Source: Arthrobacter wenxiniae
GTDB taxonomy: Bacteria; Actinomycetota; Actinomycetes; Actinomycetales; Micrococcaceae
Direction of reading: 5' to 3'
NCBI RefSeq assembly: GCF_013376105.1
Contig: NZ_JAAMFM010000010.1
Coordinates: forward strand, 1-64,000
Length of the DNA stretch: 64,000 nucleotides
Part shown: in pieces, positions 42,797 through 52,172 of the stretch
How positions within the stretch are numbered: the stretch's first letter is position 1
Layout of the letters: each line of letters opens with the position of its first letter
Made by a program: the position numbers and the translations under genes
Notes under the pieces: generated by a model
Databases searched by the model: none
Told to the model about the DNA's origin: nothing
Seen by the model: the letters and a program-made list of their open reading frames with translations, nothing else

Positions 42797-44512
42797 TTGT
42801 CGCAAACAAGCAAAGCACCCAGGCCGCATCCGGCCCTGTCCGACTCCGGCATGACCCACCGCCAGGTGATCCAGTCCCTGACCGGACTCCTGATGGGCAT
42901 GTTCGTCTCCATCCTCGCCGGCACCGTGGTCTCCACCTCGCTTCCCGTCATCCTCTCGGACCTGCACGGCGACCAGACGGCGTACACCTGGGTCGTCACG
43001 GCAACCCTGCTGGCCACCACCATTTCCACCCCGATCTGGGGCAAGCTCGCCGACCTCTCCAACCGCAAGATGCTGCTGCAGCTCTCGCTGCTGATCTTCG
43101 TTGCGGCGTCCGCCATTGCTGGCTTCTCGCAGGACACCTCGATGCTGATCACCATGCGTGTTTTCCAGGGACTGGGCGCCGGCGGCCTGACCGCCCTGAG
43201 CCAGATCGTCATGGCGGACATCATCTCCCCGCGTGAACGCGGCAAGTACATGGGCCTCTTCGGCGCCGTCATGGCCCTGGGCACCGTGGGCGGGCCGCTG
43301 ATCGGCGGCTTCATCACCGACGCCATCAACTGGCGATGGAACTTCTTCGTTGCCCTGCCCTTCGCGGCCGTCGCCATCTTCCTCATACAAAAGACGCTCC
43401 ACCTCCCGGAGCAGGCCAAGCGCAAGGTCTCCATCGACTACGCGGGCATCATCCTCCTCTCGGCGGGCGTGTCGCTCCTGCTCGTCTGGGTGTCCCTGGC
43501 CGGAAACCAGTTTGAGTGGGCCAGCACCACCACCGCGCTGATGGTGGCCGGCGCCGCCGCGGCCCTGCTTGCCTTCATCATCGTGGAGCTGAAAGCCTCC
43601 GAGCCGATCATCCCGCTGACCATGTTCAGGAACCGCACCTTCACCCTCTCCGTCATTGCCTCCATTTCCGTCGGCGTGTCCATGTTCGGCACCTCGGTCT
43701 TCCTGGCCCAGTACATGCAGCTGGCCCGCGGTGCCAACGCCACCCAGTCGGGGCTGATGACCATCCCCATGATGGCCGGGCTGCTGATCGTCTCCACCAT
43801 TGCCGGCGCGCTCATCTCCAAGCACGGCAAGTGGAAGATGATCATGGTCACCGGCTCCCTGCTCCAGCTCGTGGGCCTCTACCTGCTGGGCACCATCCAC
43901 TACGACACCGACTTCGTCCTGGTCTCCGTGTACATGTTCCTTCTCGGTGCCGGCCTGGGCATGGTCATGCAGAACCTGGTCCTGATCGTCCAGAACGCCG
44001 TCACCCCGGCCGAGATCGGCGTGGCGAGCTCCGGCATTGCCTTCTTCCGGTCCCTCGGCGGCACCATCGGCGTCTCCGTGCTCGGGGCGCTCATGGCCTC
44101 GAAGGTCGTTGACCTGCTCGGCGGCAAGGCAGCCGAACTGCAGGGCGCCATTGTGGCGCTGGGTGCCCAGGGCAGGGAAGTTGCCGCCGCCCTGGCCGCG
44201 GGCAGCATCCCCGCGGTCCACAGCCTGCCCGACCCGGTCCGGACCATCATTGAATCCAGCTACGGGGACTCCGTGGCCTTCGTCTTCATGGTGGCCGCAC
44301 CGCTGAGCATCCTGACCATCCTGACCGTCATGTTCCTGCCGAACCTGGAATTGAGCACGCAGACCCGCGACCAGCGCGAGAAGAGCGACGCCGCCGCGAC
44401 GGGCCTGCTGGACCTGGAACGCGCAGAGCAGGAACTCGCCGGCATCAGCGAAGCGCTGGTTGCCGTGGCGCCGGGCCTTGAAACCGGCAGGCAGTCCGTT
44501 GTGCGGGGCTAG
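42797..44512 (+). CDS. MFS multidrug exporter (DHA2, EmrB/QacA type)
   Basis: A 571-residue, 14-helix exporter. The first helix region FVSILAGTVVSTSLPVILSD, motif A in GKLADLSNRKMLLQ, and motif C (GLFGAVMALGTVGGPLIGGF) mark a drug:H+ antiporter. The TTG start at 42797 follows CTGGAG and begins at the family N-terminus. It is followed within 10 bp by its likely MarR repressor. Substrates are not predictable. Confidence 0.9.
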   Translation: MSQTSKAPRPHPALSDSGMTHRQVIQSLTGLLMGMFVSILAGTVVSTSLPVILSDLHGDQTAYTWVVTATLLATTISTPIWGKLADLSNRKMLLQLSLLIFVAASAIAGFSQDTSMLITMRVFQGLGAGGLTALSQIVMADIISPRERGKYMGLFGAVMALGTVGGPLIGGFITDAINWRWNFFVALPFAAVAIFLIQKTLHLPEQAKRKVSIDYAGIILLSAGVSLLLVWVSLAGNQFEWASTTTALMVAGAAAALLAFIIVELKASEPIIPLTMFRNRTFTLSVIASISVGVSMFGTSVFLAQYMQLARGANATQSGLMTIPMMAGLLIVSTIAGALISKHGKWKMIMVTGSLLQLVGLYLLGTIHYDTDFVLVSVYMFLLGAGLGMVMQNLVLIVQNAVTPAEIGVASSGIAFFRSLGGTIGVSVLGALMASKVVDLLGGKAAELQGAIVALGAQGREVAAALAAGSIPAVHSLPDPVRTIIESSYGDSVAFVFMVAAPLSILTILTVMFLPNLELSTQTRDQREKSDAAATGLLDLERAEQELAGISEALVAVAPGLETGRQSVVRG

Positions 44513-44522
44513 CATGGAGTGC

Positions 44523-45032
44523 ATGAGCGAGCCCCCTGCGCAGCCGGATCCGCCCCGGACGGCGACATCGAACGCCGTCGAACCTTCCCTGCGGGACGCT
44601 TCCCTTCAGGACGCCATCCGGGACGTTGAAAGGCAGTTCGGGATCATGACCGTCAAGGCCCGGAAAAGCATCCAGGACAGGGCGGCGGCCATCCACCCCG
44701 GGCTGCAGCCCATGGGTTTCAGGGTGCTCACCATTCTTGCCCAGTCCGGCCCCGTCCAGCAGGTGGCGCTGGCCCATGAAGTGGGTGTCGACAAGGCCGC
44801 GATGAGCAGGGCCGTCAAGCAGCTGGAGGCGCTGGGGCTCGTCGCCCGCACCGCCGATCCCGCGGACGGGCGGGCGCACCTGGTGGCCATGACGGGGCGC
44901 GCCGCCGAACGCTACAACGCGACCCAGTCGCACGCCCGGCGCGTCCTTCAGGACCGGCTCTCGACGTGGGACGCGGAGGAGGTCCGCCGTTTCGCGGACC
45001 TGCTGGACCGGCTGAACCACAGCACCGGCTGA
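44523..45032 (+). CDS. MarR-family regulator
   Basis: A 169-residue winged-helix repressor. The recognition region is VALAHEVGVDKAAMSRAVKQ followed by the wing ARTADPADGRAHLVAMT, with helical ends for dimerisation. It should bind the two palindromes upstream of the exporter gene. The ATG at 44523 (after GGAG) was chosen; an ATG at 44514 would add three residues. Confidence 0.9.
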   Translation: MSEPPAQPDPPRTATSNAVEPSLRDASLQDAIRDVERQFGIMTVKARKSIQDRAAAIHPGLQPMGFRVLTILAQSGPVQQVALAHEVGVDKAAMSRAVKQLEALGLVARTADPADGRAHLVAMTGRAAERYNATQSHARRVLQDRLSTWDAEEVRRFADLLDRLNHSTG

Positions 45033-45067
45033 CGTCCCGGACACCCCTGCCGCTTAGACTGGTTCCC

Positions 45068-46195
45068 ATGCCCGAGCTGGACCGGCCCGCCCAAACCCTC
45101 ACCTTCCTCAGGAGGCGTGCCCGGCTCGGCCTGCGCCGCAGCGCAAATTCCGTCCTCCAGGCCCTGCTGATCACCGTCTGCGCGGTGGGCGCCTACTATT
45201 TCTCCTCACACGTCCTGGGCCACCAGGGGCCGCTCTTTGCCGCCACCAGCGCCATCATCGCGCTGGGATTCTCCCGCGATCCGCGCCTGCGCCGGGTGCT
45301 CGAGGTGGGGCTTGGGTGCACCATTGGAATCATCCTTGGCGACACGCTGCTGCACTGGCTGGGATCAGGCCTCTGGCAGGCGGCGCTGGTGGTCTTCCTG
45401 TCCATCCTGCTGGCAAGGTTCCTGGACTCGGGCGCCATTTTCACCACGCAGCTGGCCCTCCAGTCCCTGCTGGTGGTCCTGCTGCCCGTCCCCGCCGGAG
45501 GTCCGTTCACCCGCAGCATTGACGCAGTCGTGGGCGGGTGCTTTGCCCTGGCCGCCACGCTGCTGGTGCCGCGGGACCCGCGCCGGGCACCCAAGGACGA
45601 TCTCAAGGTCATGCTGGGCGAGCTTTCGCTCGTGCTGCGCGAGTGCGCGTCGGCCCTGTCCTACAACGATTCCACCACGGCCTGGCACGCGCTGGTGCGC
45701 GCCCGCAGCCAGCAGCCCCGCATTGACGCCATGCGCCAGGGGCTGCACGGCGCCGTCGAAATTGCCCGCCTTTCCCCGCTGTACCGGCGCCACCTGGAAG
45801 AGGTGGAAGGAATGTCGCACCTCATGGAACGGCTCGACTACGCCATGCGCTCCAGCCGCGTGCTGGCCCGGAGGCTGGCCAGCGCCATCACCAATGCGGC
45901 CATTTCCGACGCCGGCAGCATCCAGTTGGCGGAGGTGCTCAGCGACTCGGCATCCGCCGTGGACGAGCTGGGAGCGGCACTGGCACACTCGCCGTCGAGC
46001 CCCAGGAAGGCCTCGCTGGCCCACGCCCGCGACACCCTGGCCGACATCGCCACCCGCCTGCACCCCGGCAGGCTGGACATCACGCGCATGGAAGGCGAGG
46101 CCCTGGTCCTGCTGTTCCGCACGCTCATGGTGGACCTGCTGGAGACAGCGAAAATGGACCCCGCCGACGCCCGCTCGCTGCTGCCCAAGCTCTAG
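45068..46195 (+). CDS. FUSC family membrane protein (aromatic acid exporter-like)
   Basis: A 375-residue protein: about five membrane helices over residues 20-170 (SVLQALLITVCAVGAYYFSS, RVLEVGLGCTIGIILGDTLL, SLLVVLLPVPAGGPFTRSID) and a long soluble helical C-terminus. FUSC proteins resemble aromatic acid efflux components and fusaric acid resistance proteins. Located 35 bp after marR, perhaps part of the same exporter operon. ATG 45068 gives the usual start. Confidence 0.82.
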   Translation: MPELDRPAQTLTFLRRRARLGLRRSANSVLQALLITVCAVGAYYFSSHVLGHQGPLFAATSAIIALGFSRDPRLRRVLEVGLGCTIGIILGDTLLHWLGSGLWQAALVVFLSILLARFLDSGAIFTTQLALQSLLVVLLPVPAGGPFTRSIDAVVGGCFALAATLLVPRDPRRAPKDDLKVMLGELSLVLRECASALSYNDSTTAWHALVRARSQQPRIDAMRQGLHGAVEIARLSPLYRRHLEEVEGMSHLMERLDYAMRSSRVLARRLASAITNAAISDAGSIQLAEVLSDSASAVDELGAALAHSPSSPRKASLAHARDTLADIATRLHPGRLDITRMEGEALVLLFRTLMVDLLETAKMDPADARSLLPKL

Positions 46196-46254
46196 TTGTC
46201 CACACCCGCCCCGGGCCGGCGCCGTGTGTCAGTGCCCGGCGCTAGGGTTGAACC

Positions 46255-47652
46255 ATGGCAACAAAGACAAGCAAGGCGGCCAGGTCCACCGGGCAAAACT
46301 TCCGCTGCACCGAGTGCGGGTGGACGGCTGTCAAGTGGGTGGGACGCTGCGGCGAGTGCCAGGAGTGGGGCACGCTGGAGGAGGTCGGCACCGTGACCGT
46401 CCGCACGACGGCGGCCACCACCGTGGTGCGCCCCGCCCAGCTGATTTCGGACGTGGACGCGTCCCAGGCCGCCCACAACCTCACCGGCGTGCCTGAGCTG
46501 GACCGCGTCCTCGGCGGCGGCATGGTCCCCGGCGCCGTCATCCTGCTGGCCGGCGAGCCCGGGGTGGGCAAGTCCACGCTGCTCCTGGATGTGGCCGCGA
46601 AGTTTGCCCGCAACACCCACGGCCGGGAACCGCAAAAGGTGCTGTACCTGACCGGCGAGGAATCCGCCGCCCAGGTCAAGCTGCGAGCGGAACGTATTGG
46701 CGCCGTCGCCGACACCCTGTACCTGGGCGCCGAGACCGATCTGGGCACGGCGCTGGGGCAGGTGGAGGCCGTGCAGCCGGCGCTCTTGATTGTGGACTCC
46801 GTGCAGACCTTCAGCAGCGCCCTGGTGGACGGCAGCGCCGGCGGGGTGTCGCAGGTGCGCGAGGTGGCCGCGTCCCTCATTGCCGCGGCCAAGCGCCTGA
46901 ACATGACCACTCTGCTGGTGGGGCACGTGACGAAGGACGGCTCCATCGCCGGACCGCGCCTGTTGGAGCACCTGGTGGACGTGGTCTGCCAGTTCGACGG
47001 CGAACGACACTCGCGCCTCCGCCTGCTCCGTGCCGTCAAGAACCGGTACGGGCAGACGGACGAGGTCGGCTGCTTTGACCTGACCGACGACGGCATCGAG
47101 GGACTGGCGGATCCCAGCGGGCTCTTTACCAGCCGCACCAGCCACCCCGTGTCCGGGACATGCATTTCGGTGACGATGGAAGGCCGGCGCCCCCTGCTGG
47201 CCGAGGTGCAGTCCCTGTTGACCGCTTCCATGGGGTCCCAGCCCCGCAGGACAGTCAGCGGACTCGATTCCGCCCGCGTCGGCATGCTGCTGGCTGTGCT
47301 GCAGCAGCGCGCCGGACTGAGGCTTGATGCCGACGACAGCTATGTGGCGACCGTGGGCGGCGCCCGCCTGACCGAACCTGCCATGGACCTGGCCGTGGCC
47401 CTCGCCATCGCCTCGGCCAAGATCAACCGGCCCGTGCACCACAAGATGGTGGCTTTTGGCGAAGTGGGCCTGGCCGGCGAAGTCCGCCCCGTGCCCGGCA
47501 TCAACCAGCGCATCCAGGAAGCGTCCCGGCTGGGGTTCACTCACGCTCTGGTCCCCCTCAGCCCCGCCGGCCCGGGCACCATTCCGCCAAACTTCACGGT
47601 CAAGCAGATTGAGCACATTGCCGAAGCGACCGAACTGCTGCTGCACCTCTGA
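46255..47652 (+). CDS. radA: DNA repair protein RadA
   Basis: A 465-residue DNA repair ATPase/helicase that helps branch migration in recombination. Zinc finger Cys18/Cys21/Cys32/Cys35; Walker A GEPGVGKST (100-108); the RadA-specific motif is KNRYG instead of the usual KNRFG; C-terminal Lon-like domain (GGARLTEPAMDLAVALAIAS). disA lies 2.6 kb downstream, separated by an HNH gene and repeats. Confidence 0.97.
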   Translation: MATKTSKAARSTGQNFRCTECGWTAVKWVGRCGECQEWGTLEEVGTVTVRTTAATTVVRPAQLISDVDASQAAHNLTGVPELDRVLGGGMVPGAVILLAGEPGVGKSTLLLDVAAKFARNTHGREPQKVLYLTGEESAAQVKLRAERIGAVADTLYLGAETDLGTALGQVEAVQPALLIVDSVQTFSSALVDGSAGGVSQVREVAASLIAAAKRLNMTTLLVGHVTKDGSIAGPRLLEHLVDVVCQFDGERHSRLRLLRAVKNRYGQTDEVGCFDLTDDGIEGLADPSGLFTSRTSHPVSGTCISVTMEGRRPLLAEVQSLLTASMGSQPRRTVSGLDSARVGMLLAVLQQRAGLRLDADDSYVATVGGARLTEPAMDLAVALAIASAKINRPVHHKMVAFGEVGLAGEVRPVPGINQRIQEASRLGFTHALVPLSPAGPGTIPPNFTVKQIEHIAEATELLLHL

Positions 47653-47699
47653 TGGTTAACCGTGGCCGGGCCTGTCGGGAGCCGGGTTCGCACCGGGCT

Positions 47700-47767
47700 C
47701 AAAAGTGACTAGAAACTATATTCTATAAATCATTACATTTTGATTACTGAGGGTGTAGTCTTGATGC
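47700..47767 (+). promoter_or_regulatory. AT-rich promoter region of the HNH gene
   Basis: A sharply AT-rich 60-bp stretch upstream of the HNH start. It contains the palindrome TAGAA-ACTATA-TTCTA (47710-47725) and several -10-like boxes (TATTCTATAAAT). A GAGGGTG ribosome site precedes the ATG at 47768. Palindrome function is unknown. Confidence 0.5.
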
Positions 47768-50062
47768 ATGGGCACGTTAAACCGGCCCGGCAGCACCGGG
47801 GATCCCACCCCCGCCGGACCGTCTTTTATGGATCAGACTTTTTTGGATCAGACCGCCAGCCACAGGCCGGCGGGGCCCCGGCCTGTGGACCCGGACCGCG
47901 CGGTTTACGGCCCAGCTCCGTCGGATGGCGCGCTGCGCGGCCCCACACCTTCGGAAACTGCTCCCTCCGGCCCGGCTCATTCCAGTACGGCTCCTTCCGG
48001 CGGCGCTGCTCCTTCCGGCCCTGCTGGCAGCGCCCTTACCGGGGACGCCGTGCCGGCTGCCGGCCCCGGTTCCCCCAGAGCCGGCGACGTGAACGCCACG
48101 CCGGCCTGCGGCCCGCCTGCGGGCGGCCGGCCTGTCGTTGACGTGCCGTGCGGGGATGTTGTGTCCGATGCGTCGCTGACGGCGTTGCTGGCCTCGGACC
48201 CATACGCGGGCGAGCCCTTTTCCGCCACGGGCGCGGCCGAGTGCGCCCGGCAGCTCGCCGCCGCCTTGGCGGAGGACGGCCCGTCCGGCGCTCGCTGGCC
48301 CTCCGACGCGGACATCGCAAGGCTGATCGCCTCGATGCCGCCCGAAGAGCTTCCCTGGACCGCGCTCCCAGGACCCGCGGCTGCAGGCACGCCAGCCGGA
48401 AGCCCGGCCGGGACCCCGGCGGGCGTTGCCGTGGCGGGCGCCGCCGTGGCGGGCGCCGTGGCGGGGTTTCCGTTTCCGATGGCGGATCCGCCGTGGGCGG
48501 ATCCGGGGCAGTGCGACCCGGCGGTGTCGCTGCTGCCGGGCCCGGCCGACCTGGGCCGGGTGCGGGCCGTTCGGGCCGCGGTCCCGGACCTGCCCGAGGC
48601 GCCCCGGCCGGGGAACCCGGCGGGCCTGGCCTGGTCCCCCGTGGCCGTCGCCGACGCCCTGGCACACCTGGACCCGCACCGGCTCGGGGAGAACGACCTG
48701 CTGGACTTCATCCACGCCGCGAACCGGCTCGCCGCGTTCGCCCGCGCAATGGAGGACGCCGCCCTGGCCGTGTTCTCCACCCGCCGGCCCCCGCTCGCCA
48801 GCGAAACCCCCGACGGGGCGAATCCGGAGGGCGGGAGCCAGGCGTCCCCGCGGCAGGAACTGGACGCGGCCGCCCACCGGTCCCGGTACGCCGGCGCGGA
48901 AATCATGGCCCTGCACGCAGTGGGCATCGGCACCGCCCGGCAGCTGCTCGAGAACGCCGAAACCCTCGCCCGCAACCTGCCCGCCACCACCAGCCTCTAC
49001 CGCCAGGGCCTGCTGGACACGGCCCGGATCCGGGCCATCCTCGCCGGCGTGGACAACGTCCCCGCCGCCGTCCAGTCCCTGATCGAACCGCTGTTTCTGC
49101 CCGGGGCCGCGCGCGCCAACCCGCGAGCCCTCACCCGCCGCATCCGCCGCCTTGCCCAACTGCACAACCCCGAACCCCTCGCAGAGCGCCACGAACGCGC
49201 CCGGGCCGAACGCCGCGTCTGGTTCACCGCCCTGCCCGACGGCATGGCCCAACTCACCGCCGTCCTGGACGCCGCCCCCGCGAAATCCCTCTACGACTCC
49301 CTGGACGCCTGGGCCCGCCACGCCCAACGCGAAGGCTCCCGCGCCGGCGGGGCCCCCAGCACCGCCGCCACCCCCACTGGCCGGCCCTCCCGGTCCCTGA
49401 ACAACTACCTCGCCGACACCTTCCTGGACCTCATCCACCAGGCATTCCTCCACCCCGTCGGACACAACCCAACCCCCGCCGGCAAGGACAACAACAACAG
49501 CGGCGGGCATCCGGTGCCGGAGACCTGGCGCACGGCCCGAATCCCCGTCACGATCAGCGTCACCGTCCCGGCCCTGACCCTGCTGGGCAGGTCCGGGGAA
49601 CCCGGCCACCTCGAAGGCTACGGCCCCATCCCGCCAGACCAGGCCCGCGAACTCGCCGCCGGTTGCTACTGGTGGGAACGGCTCCTGACCGACCCGGCCA
49701 CCCGGGCCCGGCTCACCGTGGGCCGGCAACGCTACCACCCGCCCGCGGATATCGCCGCCGAGGTGCGCCGCCGGGACCCCGTGTGCACCGGCATCGGCTG
49801 CGACCACCCCGCCGCGAGCTGCGACCTCGACCACACCATCCCGTTCCGGATGACCACCCACGGCCCCGACGGCACCCCCCTGCCCAAAGGCGATACCAGC
49901 GTCGAGAACCTCCGCCCCCGCGACCCTTACTGCCACCAGCTCAAGGACAACCCCGACACCGGCTGGACCGTCCAACCCCTCGGCCCCGGCCAAACCATAA
50001 CCACCACGCCCACCGGCCGCATCTACATCCACACCCAGACCGAAGAACCCTGCCCGTTCTAG
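47768..50062 (+). CDS. DUF222 / HNH endonuclease (13E12-repeat family) with long disordered N-terminus
   Basis: A 764-residue protein. Residues 1-~230 are low-complexity Pro/Ala/Gly/Ser with imperfect repeats (GPAHSSTAPSGGAAPSGPAG; PAGTPAGSPAGTPAGVAVAG). Residues ~240-560 form the DUF222 helical region (LLDFIHAANRLAAFARAMED). The C-terminal HNH domain has Cys673 and CDHPAASCDLDHTIPF, then NLRPRDPYCHQLKDNP. Such genes are multi-copy in actinobacteria and of unknown biological role; nuclease activity is predicted from the HNH residues. The N-terminus is unusually long. Confidence 0.9.
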   Translation: MGTLNRPGSTGDPTPAGPSFMDQTFLDQTASHRPAGPRPVDPDRAVYGPAPSDGALRGPTPSETAPSGPAHSSTAPSGGAAPSGPAGSALTGDAVPAAGPGSPRAGDVNATPACGPPAGGRPVVDVPCGDVVSDASLTALLASDPYAGEPFSATGAAECARQLAAALAEDGPSGARWPSDADIARLIASMPPEELPWTALPGPAAAGTPAGSPAGTPAGVAVAGAAVAGAVAGFPFPMADPPWADPGQCDPAVSLLPGPADLGRVRAVRAAVPDLPEAPRPGNPAGLAWSPVAVADALAHLDPHRLGENDLLDFIHAANRLAAFARAMEDAALAVFSTRRPPLASETPDGANPEGGSQASPRQELDAAAHRSRYAGAEIMALHAVGIGTARQLLENAETLARNLPATTSLYRQGLLDTARIRAILAGVDNVPAAVQSLIEPLFLPGAARANPRALTRRIRRLAQLHNPEPLAERHERARAERRVWFTALPDGMAQLTAVLDAAPAKSLYDSLDAWARHAQREGSRAGGAPSTAATPTGRPSRSLNNYLADTFLDLIHQAFLHPVGHNPTPAGKDNNNSGGHPVPETWRTARIPVTISVTVPALTLLGRSGEPGHLEGYGPIPPDQARELAAGCYWWERLLTDPATRARLTVGRQRYHPPADIAAEVRRRDPVCTGIGCDHPAASCDLDHTIPFRMTTHGPDGTPLPKGDTSVENLRPRDPYCHQLKDNPDTGWTVQPLGPGQTITTTPTGRIYIHTQTEEPCPF

Positions 50063-50071
50063 ACCGCCGCT

Positions 50072-50161
50072 ATTCCTGGCAGGACCGCCATTCCTGGCAG
50101 GACCGCCATTCCTGGCAGGACCGCCATTCCTGGCAGGACCGCCATTCCTGGCAGGACCGCC
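50072..50161. repeat. 18-bp minisatellite, five perfect copies
   Basis: Unit ATTCCTGGCAGGACCGCC repeats without a mismatch at 50072, 50090, 50108, 50126 and 50144. Each unit contains the near-palindrome TCCTGGCAGGA. The array begins 10 bp after the HNH stop and ends ~125 bp before disA. Unit length is a multiple of three, so every frame stays open, but no gene is supported. Confidence 0.97.
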
Positions 50162-50222
50162 ATGGCCAACGCCAGTTGGCCAACGCGGGGCCGCGAATTC
50201 CACACAAACCGTGCCGGACCCC

Positions 50223-50250
50223 GGTTCCCACTATTATGGGCAATGGAACC
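50223..50250 (+). promoter_or_regulatory. Candidate disA promoter with inverted repeat
   Basis: A -10-like TATTAT (50232-50237) sits between the arms GGTTCC (50223-50228) and GGAACC (50245-50250), ~38 bp before the disA ATG. Only short arms; no clear -35. Confidence 0.4.
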
Positions 50251-50287
50251 AGTGCGGAATCCCGCGCTTGAATAGAAGGATTCGTCA

Positions 50288-51355
50288 ATGCTTCGCAGCC
50301 CCGAAGAGGCCCTGAAGGCCACTCTCGCCCGAGTTGCCCCGGGAACACCGCTGCGTGACGGGCTGGAACGAATTCTTCGCGGGCGCACCGGGGCCCTCAT
50401 TGTTCTGGGTTCGGACAAGACCATTGACAGTCTTTGTTCCGGCGGATTTGAAATCGGAATTGACTTTGCCCCCACGCGCCTGCGGGAACTCGCCAAGATG
50501 GACGGCGCCATCATCTGCGACAAGGACGTCACCAAAATTCTGCGCGCCGCCGTCCAGCTGGTGCCGGACCCCCGCATTGAAACCCAGGAGTCGGGCACAC
50601 GCCACCGCACCGCCGAGCGTGTCGCGATCCAAACCGGGGTCCCCGTGGTCTCCGTCAGCCAGTCGATGCAGATCATCGCACTTTACGTCGACGGTCTGCG
50701 CTACGTCTTGGAGGGTTCGGAAAAGGTGCTGGCCCGGGCCAACCAGGCCTTGGCGACGCTGGAACGCTACCGGGCACGCCTGGATCAGGTGACGAGTTCC
50801 CTCTCCGCCCTGGAGATCGAGGCCATGGTCACCGTGCGCGACGTTGCGGTGACACTTCAGCGCCATGAAATGGTGCGGCGCATTTCCGAGGAAATCTTCC
50901 AGTACGTGCTCGAACTCGGCGTCGACGGGCGCCTGCTCTCACTCCAGCTCGACGAGCTGACGGCAACGCGCGCTTCTGGCGCGGAGATGGTGATCCGGGA
51001 CTACACCGACCCCAACACCACCAATGTAGGGGCCGCGGTCGCCGCGCTGCAGGAAGTCAACCAGGCGGACTTGATCAACCTCAACCTGATTGCCGGGGTC
51101 GTGGGACTGTCCACCCTCGATTCGCTCGAGTCCATCATCCAGCCGCGCGGCTACAGGCTGGTCTCCGAACTCAAGGCAGTGCCGCGCGCCGTGGCCGGCC
51201 GCCTCGTGGACCACTTCGGCGGTCTTCAGAACCTGATGGCCGCCACCATCGACGATCTCATGGCGGTTGACGGGATTGGCGAGCTGCGCGCCCGCACGGT
51301 GCGCGAGGGCCTGTCCCGCATTGCCGAGGCCAGCCTGCTGGACCGCTTCCTCTAG
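50288..51355 (+). CDS. disA: DNA integrity scanning diadenylate cyclase DisA
   Basis: A 355-residue enzyme making c-di-AMP from two ATP. The DAC domain has DGA at residues 72-74 and RHRT at 105-108, the catalytic pair. A helical spine follows, then a C-terminal helix-hairpin-helix (LMAVDGIGELRARTVREGLS) that binds branched DNA. The usual partner radA is upstream but separated. Start after AAGGA. Confidence 0.97.
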   Translation: MLRSPEEALKATLARVAPGTPLRDGLERILRGRTGALIVLGSDKTIDSLCSGGFEIGIDFAPTRLRELAKMDGAIICDKDVTKILRAAVQLVPDPRIETQESGTRHRTAERVAIQTGVPVVSVSQSMQIIALYVDGLRYVLEGSEKVLARANQALATLERYRARLDQVTSSLSALEIEAMVTVRDVAVTLQRHEMVRRISEEIFQYVLELGVDGRLLSLQLDELTATRASGAEMVIRDYTDPNTTNVGAAVAALQEVNQADLINLNLIAGVVGLSTLDSLESIIQPRGYRLVSELKAVPRAVAGRLVDHFGGLQNLMAATIDDLMAVDGIGELRARTVREGLSRIAEASLLDRFL

Positions 51356-51387
51356 ACGGTGCGGCCCGCGGGTTCCGGCACACATGC

Positions 51388-52080
51388 CTATTGGAGCTGG
51401 AACACGACCTTGCCGCTGGACCATTTGCCGAGGATGGCGACAAACACGTACGTTCCGGCGCCCGGGTCGGCCGTGACCTTGGCACAGCCGGCGGCGCTGC
51501 GGTTCCGCTTCCACGTGAAGTTGGCCGTTTCAGAAGCGCCCGGCTTCAAGTTCTTCACCAGGTTGGTGGAGTCGGCCTGGCAGTCCCTGGAATTAAAGAC
51601 CAGGTCCTCGCCGCTGGTGACCTTGAACTGCATCTGGCTGGTTCCCACATTGATGTCGCACGGCACCTGCCCGGTGTTCGTGACCCGCAGCGAAAGCCGG
51701 GGGTCCTCGCCGGCGGCGTACGACGTCCTGTCCACGGAACCGCTGACCTTGATGCCCGCTTCATTGCAGACGCCCGACGGCGTGGCGGCGGGCGCGGGGG
51801 CCACGGTGGCCGGCGGGGAGTCCGCCGCGCCGGCACCGTTGGCGGCGGGCGAAGCGGCGCTGGAGGTGGGAGCGGCGGGCGGGGTCCCGGCGTCGGACGC
51901 GCCCAGGCTTCCCAGGAAGTTGGCCAGTGCAATGCCGCCCGTCACCAGACCGGCAAGGACAAGGAGCGCCAGGACGCCAACGACCTGCCGGCGCCGCCGG
52001 TACACCTTGGCGGACGCCCTGGGCCTCGGGGCAGGTCGCGCCGCATTGCCGCCCTGCCTGTTTTTCCCTGATGTAGCCAC
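51388..52080 (-). CDS. Membrane-anchored protein with extracellular beta domain
   Basis: A 230-residue protein: basic N-terminus, one membrane helix (VVGVLALLVLAGLVTGGIAL), an Ala/Pro/Ser linker, and a ~130-residue beta-rich outer domain (ASGVCNEAGIKVSGSVDRTS-like start; SLRVTNTGQVPCDINVGTSQ; three to four Cys). The pattern resembles DUF4232-type or similar surface domains; exact family unsure. It is convergent with disA and divergent from mutY. Confidence 0.75.
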   Translation of the reverse strand: MATSGKNRQGGNAARPAPRPRASAKVYRRRRQVVGVLALLVLAGLVTGGIALANFLGSLGASDAGTPPAAPTSSAASPAANGAGAADSPPATVAPAPAATPSGVCNEAGIKVSGSVDRTSYAAGEDPRLSLRVTNTGQVPCDINVGTSQMQFKVTSGEDLVFNSRDCQADSTNLVKNLKPGASETANFTWKRNRSAAGCAKVTADPGAGTYVFVAILGKWSSGKVVFQLQ

Positions 52081-52172
52081 GCTTCAACCCTAGCGAAAGC
52101 CGGGCCGCCGCCATGCCAACCACGCCGCCTTCGCTACAGTTGAACTGCCCACACATGCTTGAAGGAGAAACG

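Noticed and set aside
50072-50161. The 18-bp repeat as a CRISPR array
   Set aside because: Units are directly adjacent with no spacers and no cas genes nearby.
48148-50271. A 707-codon plus-strand frame overlapping the HNH gene in another frame
   Set aside because: Arg/Pro/Gly-rich out-of-frame reading of the HNH gene; it ends in the 18-bp repeat (SWQDRH units), without a domain or ribosome site.
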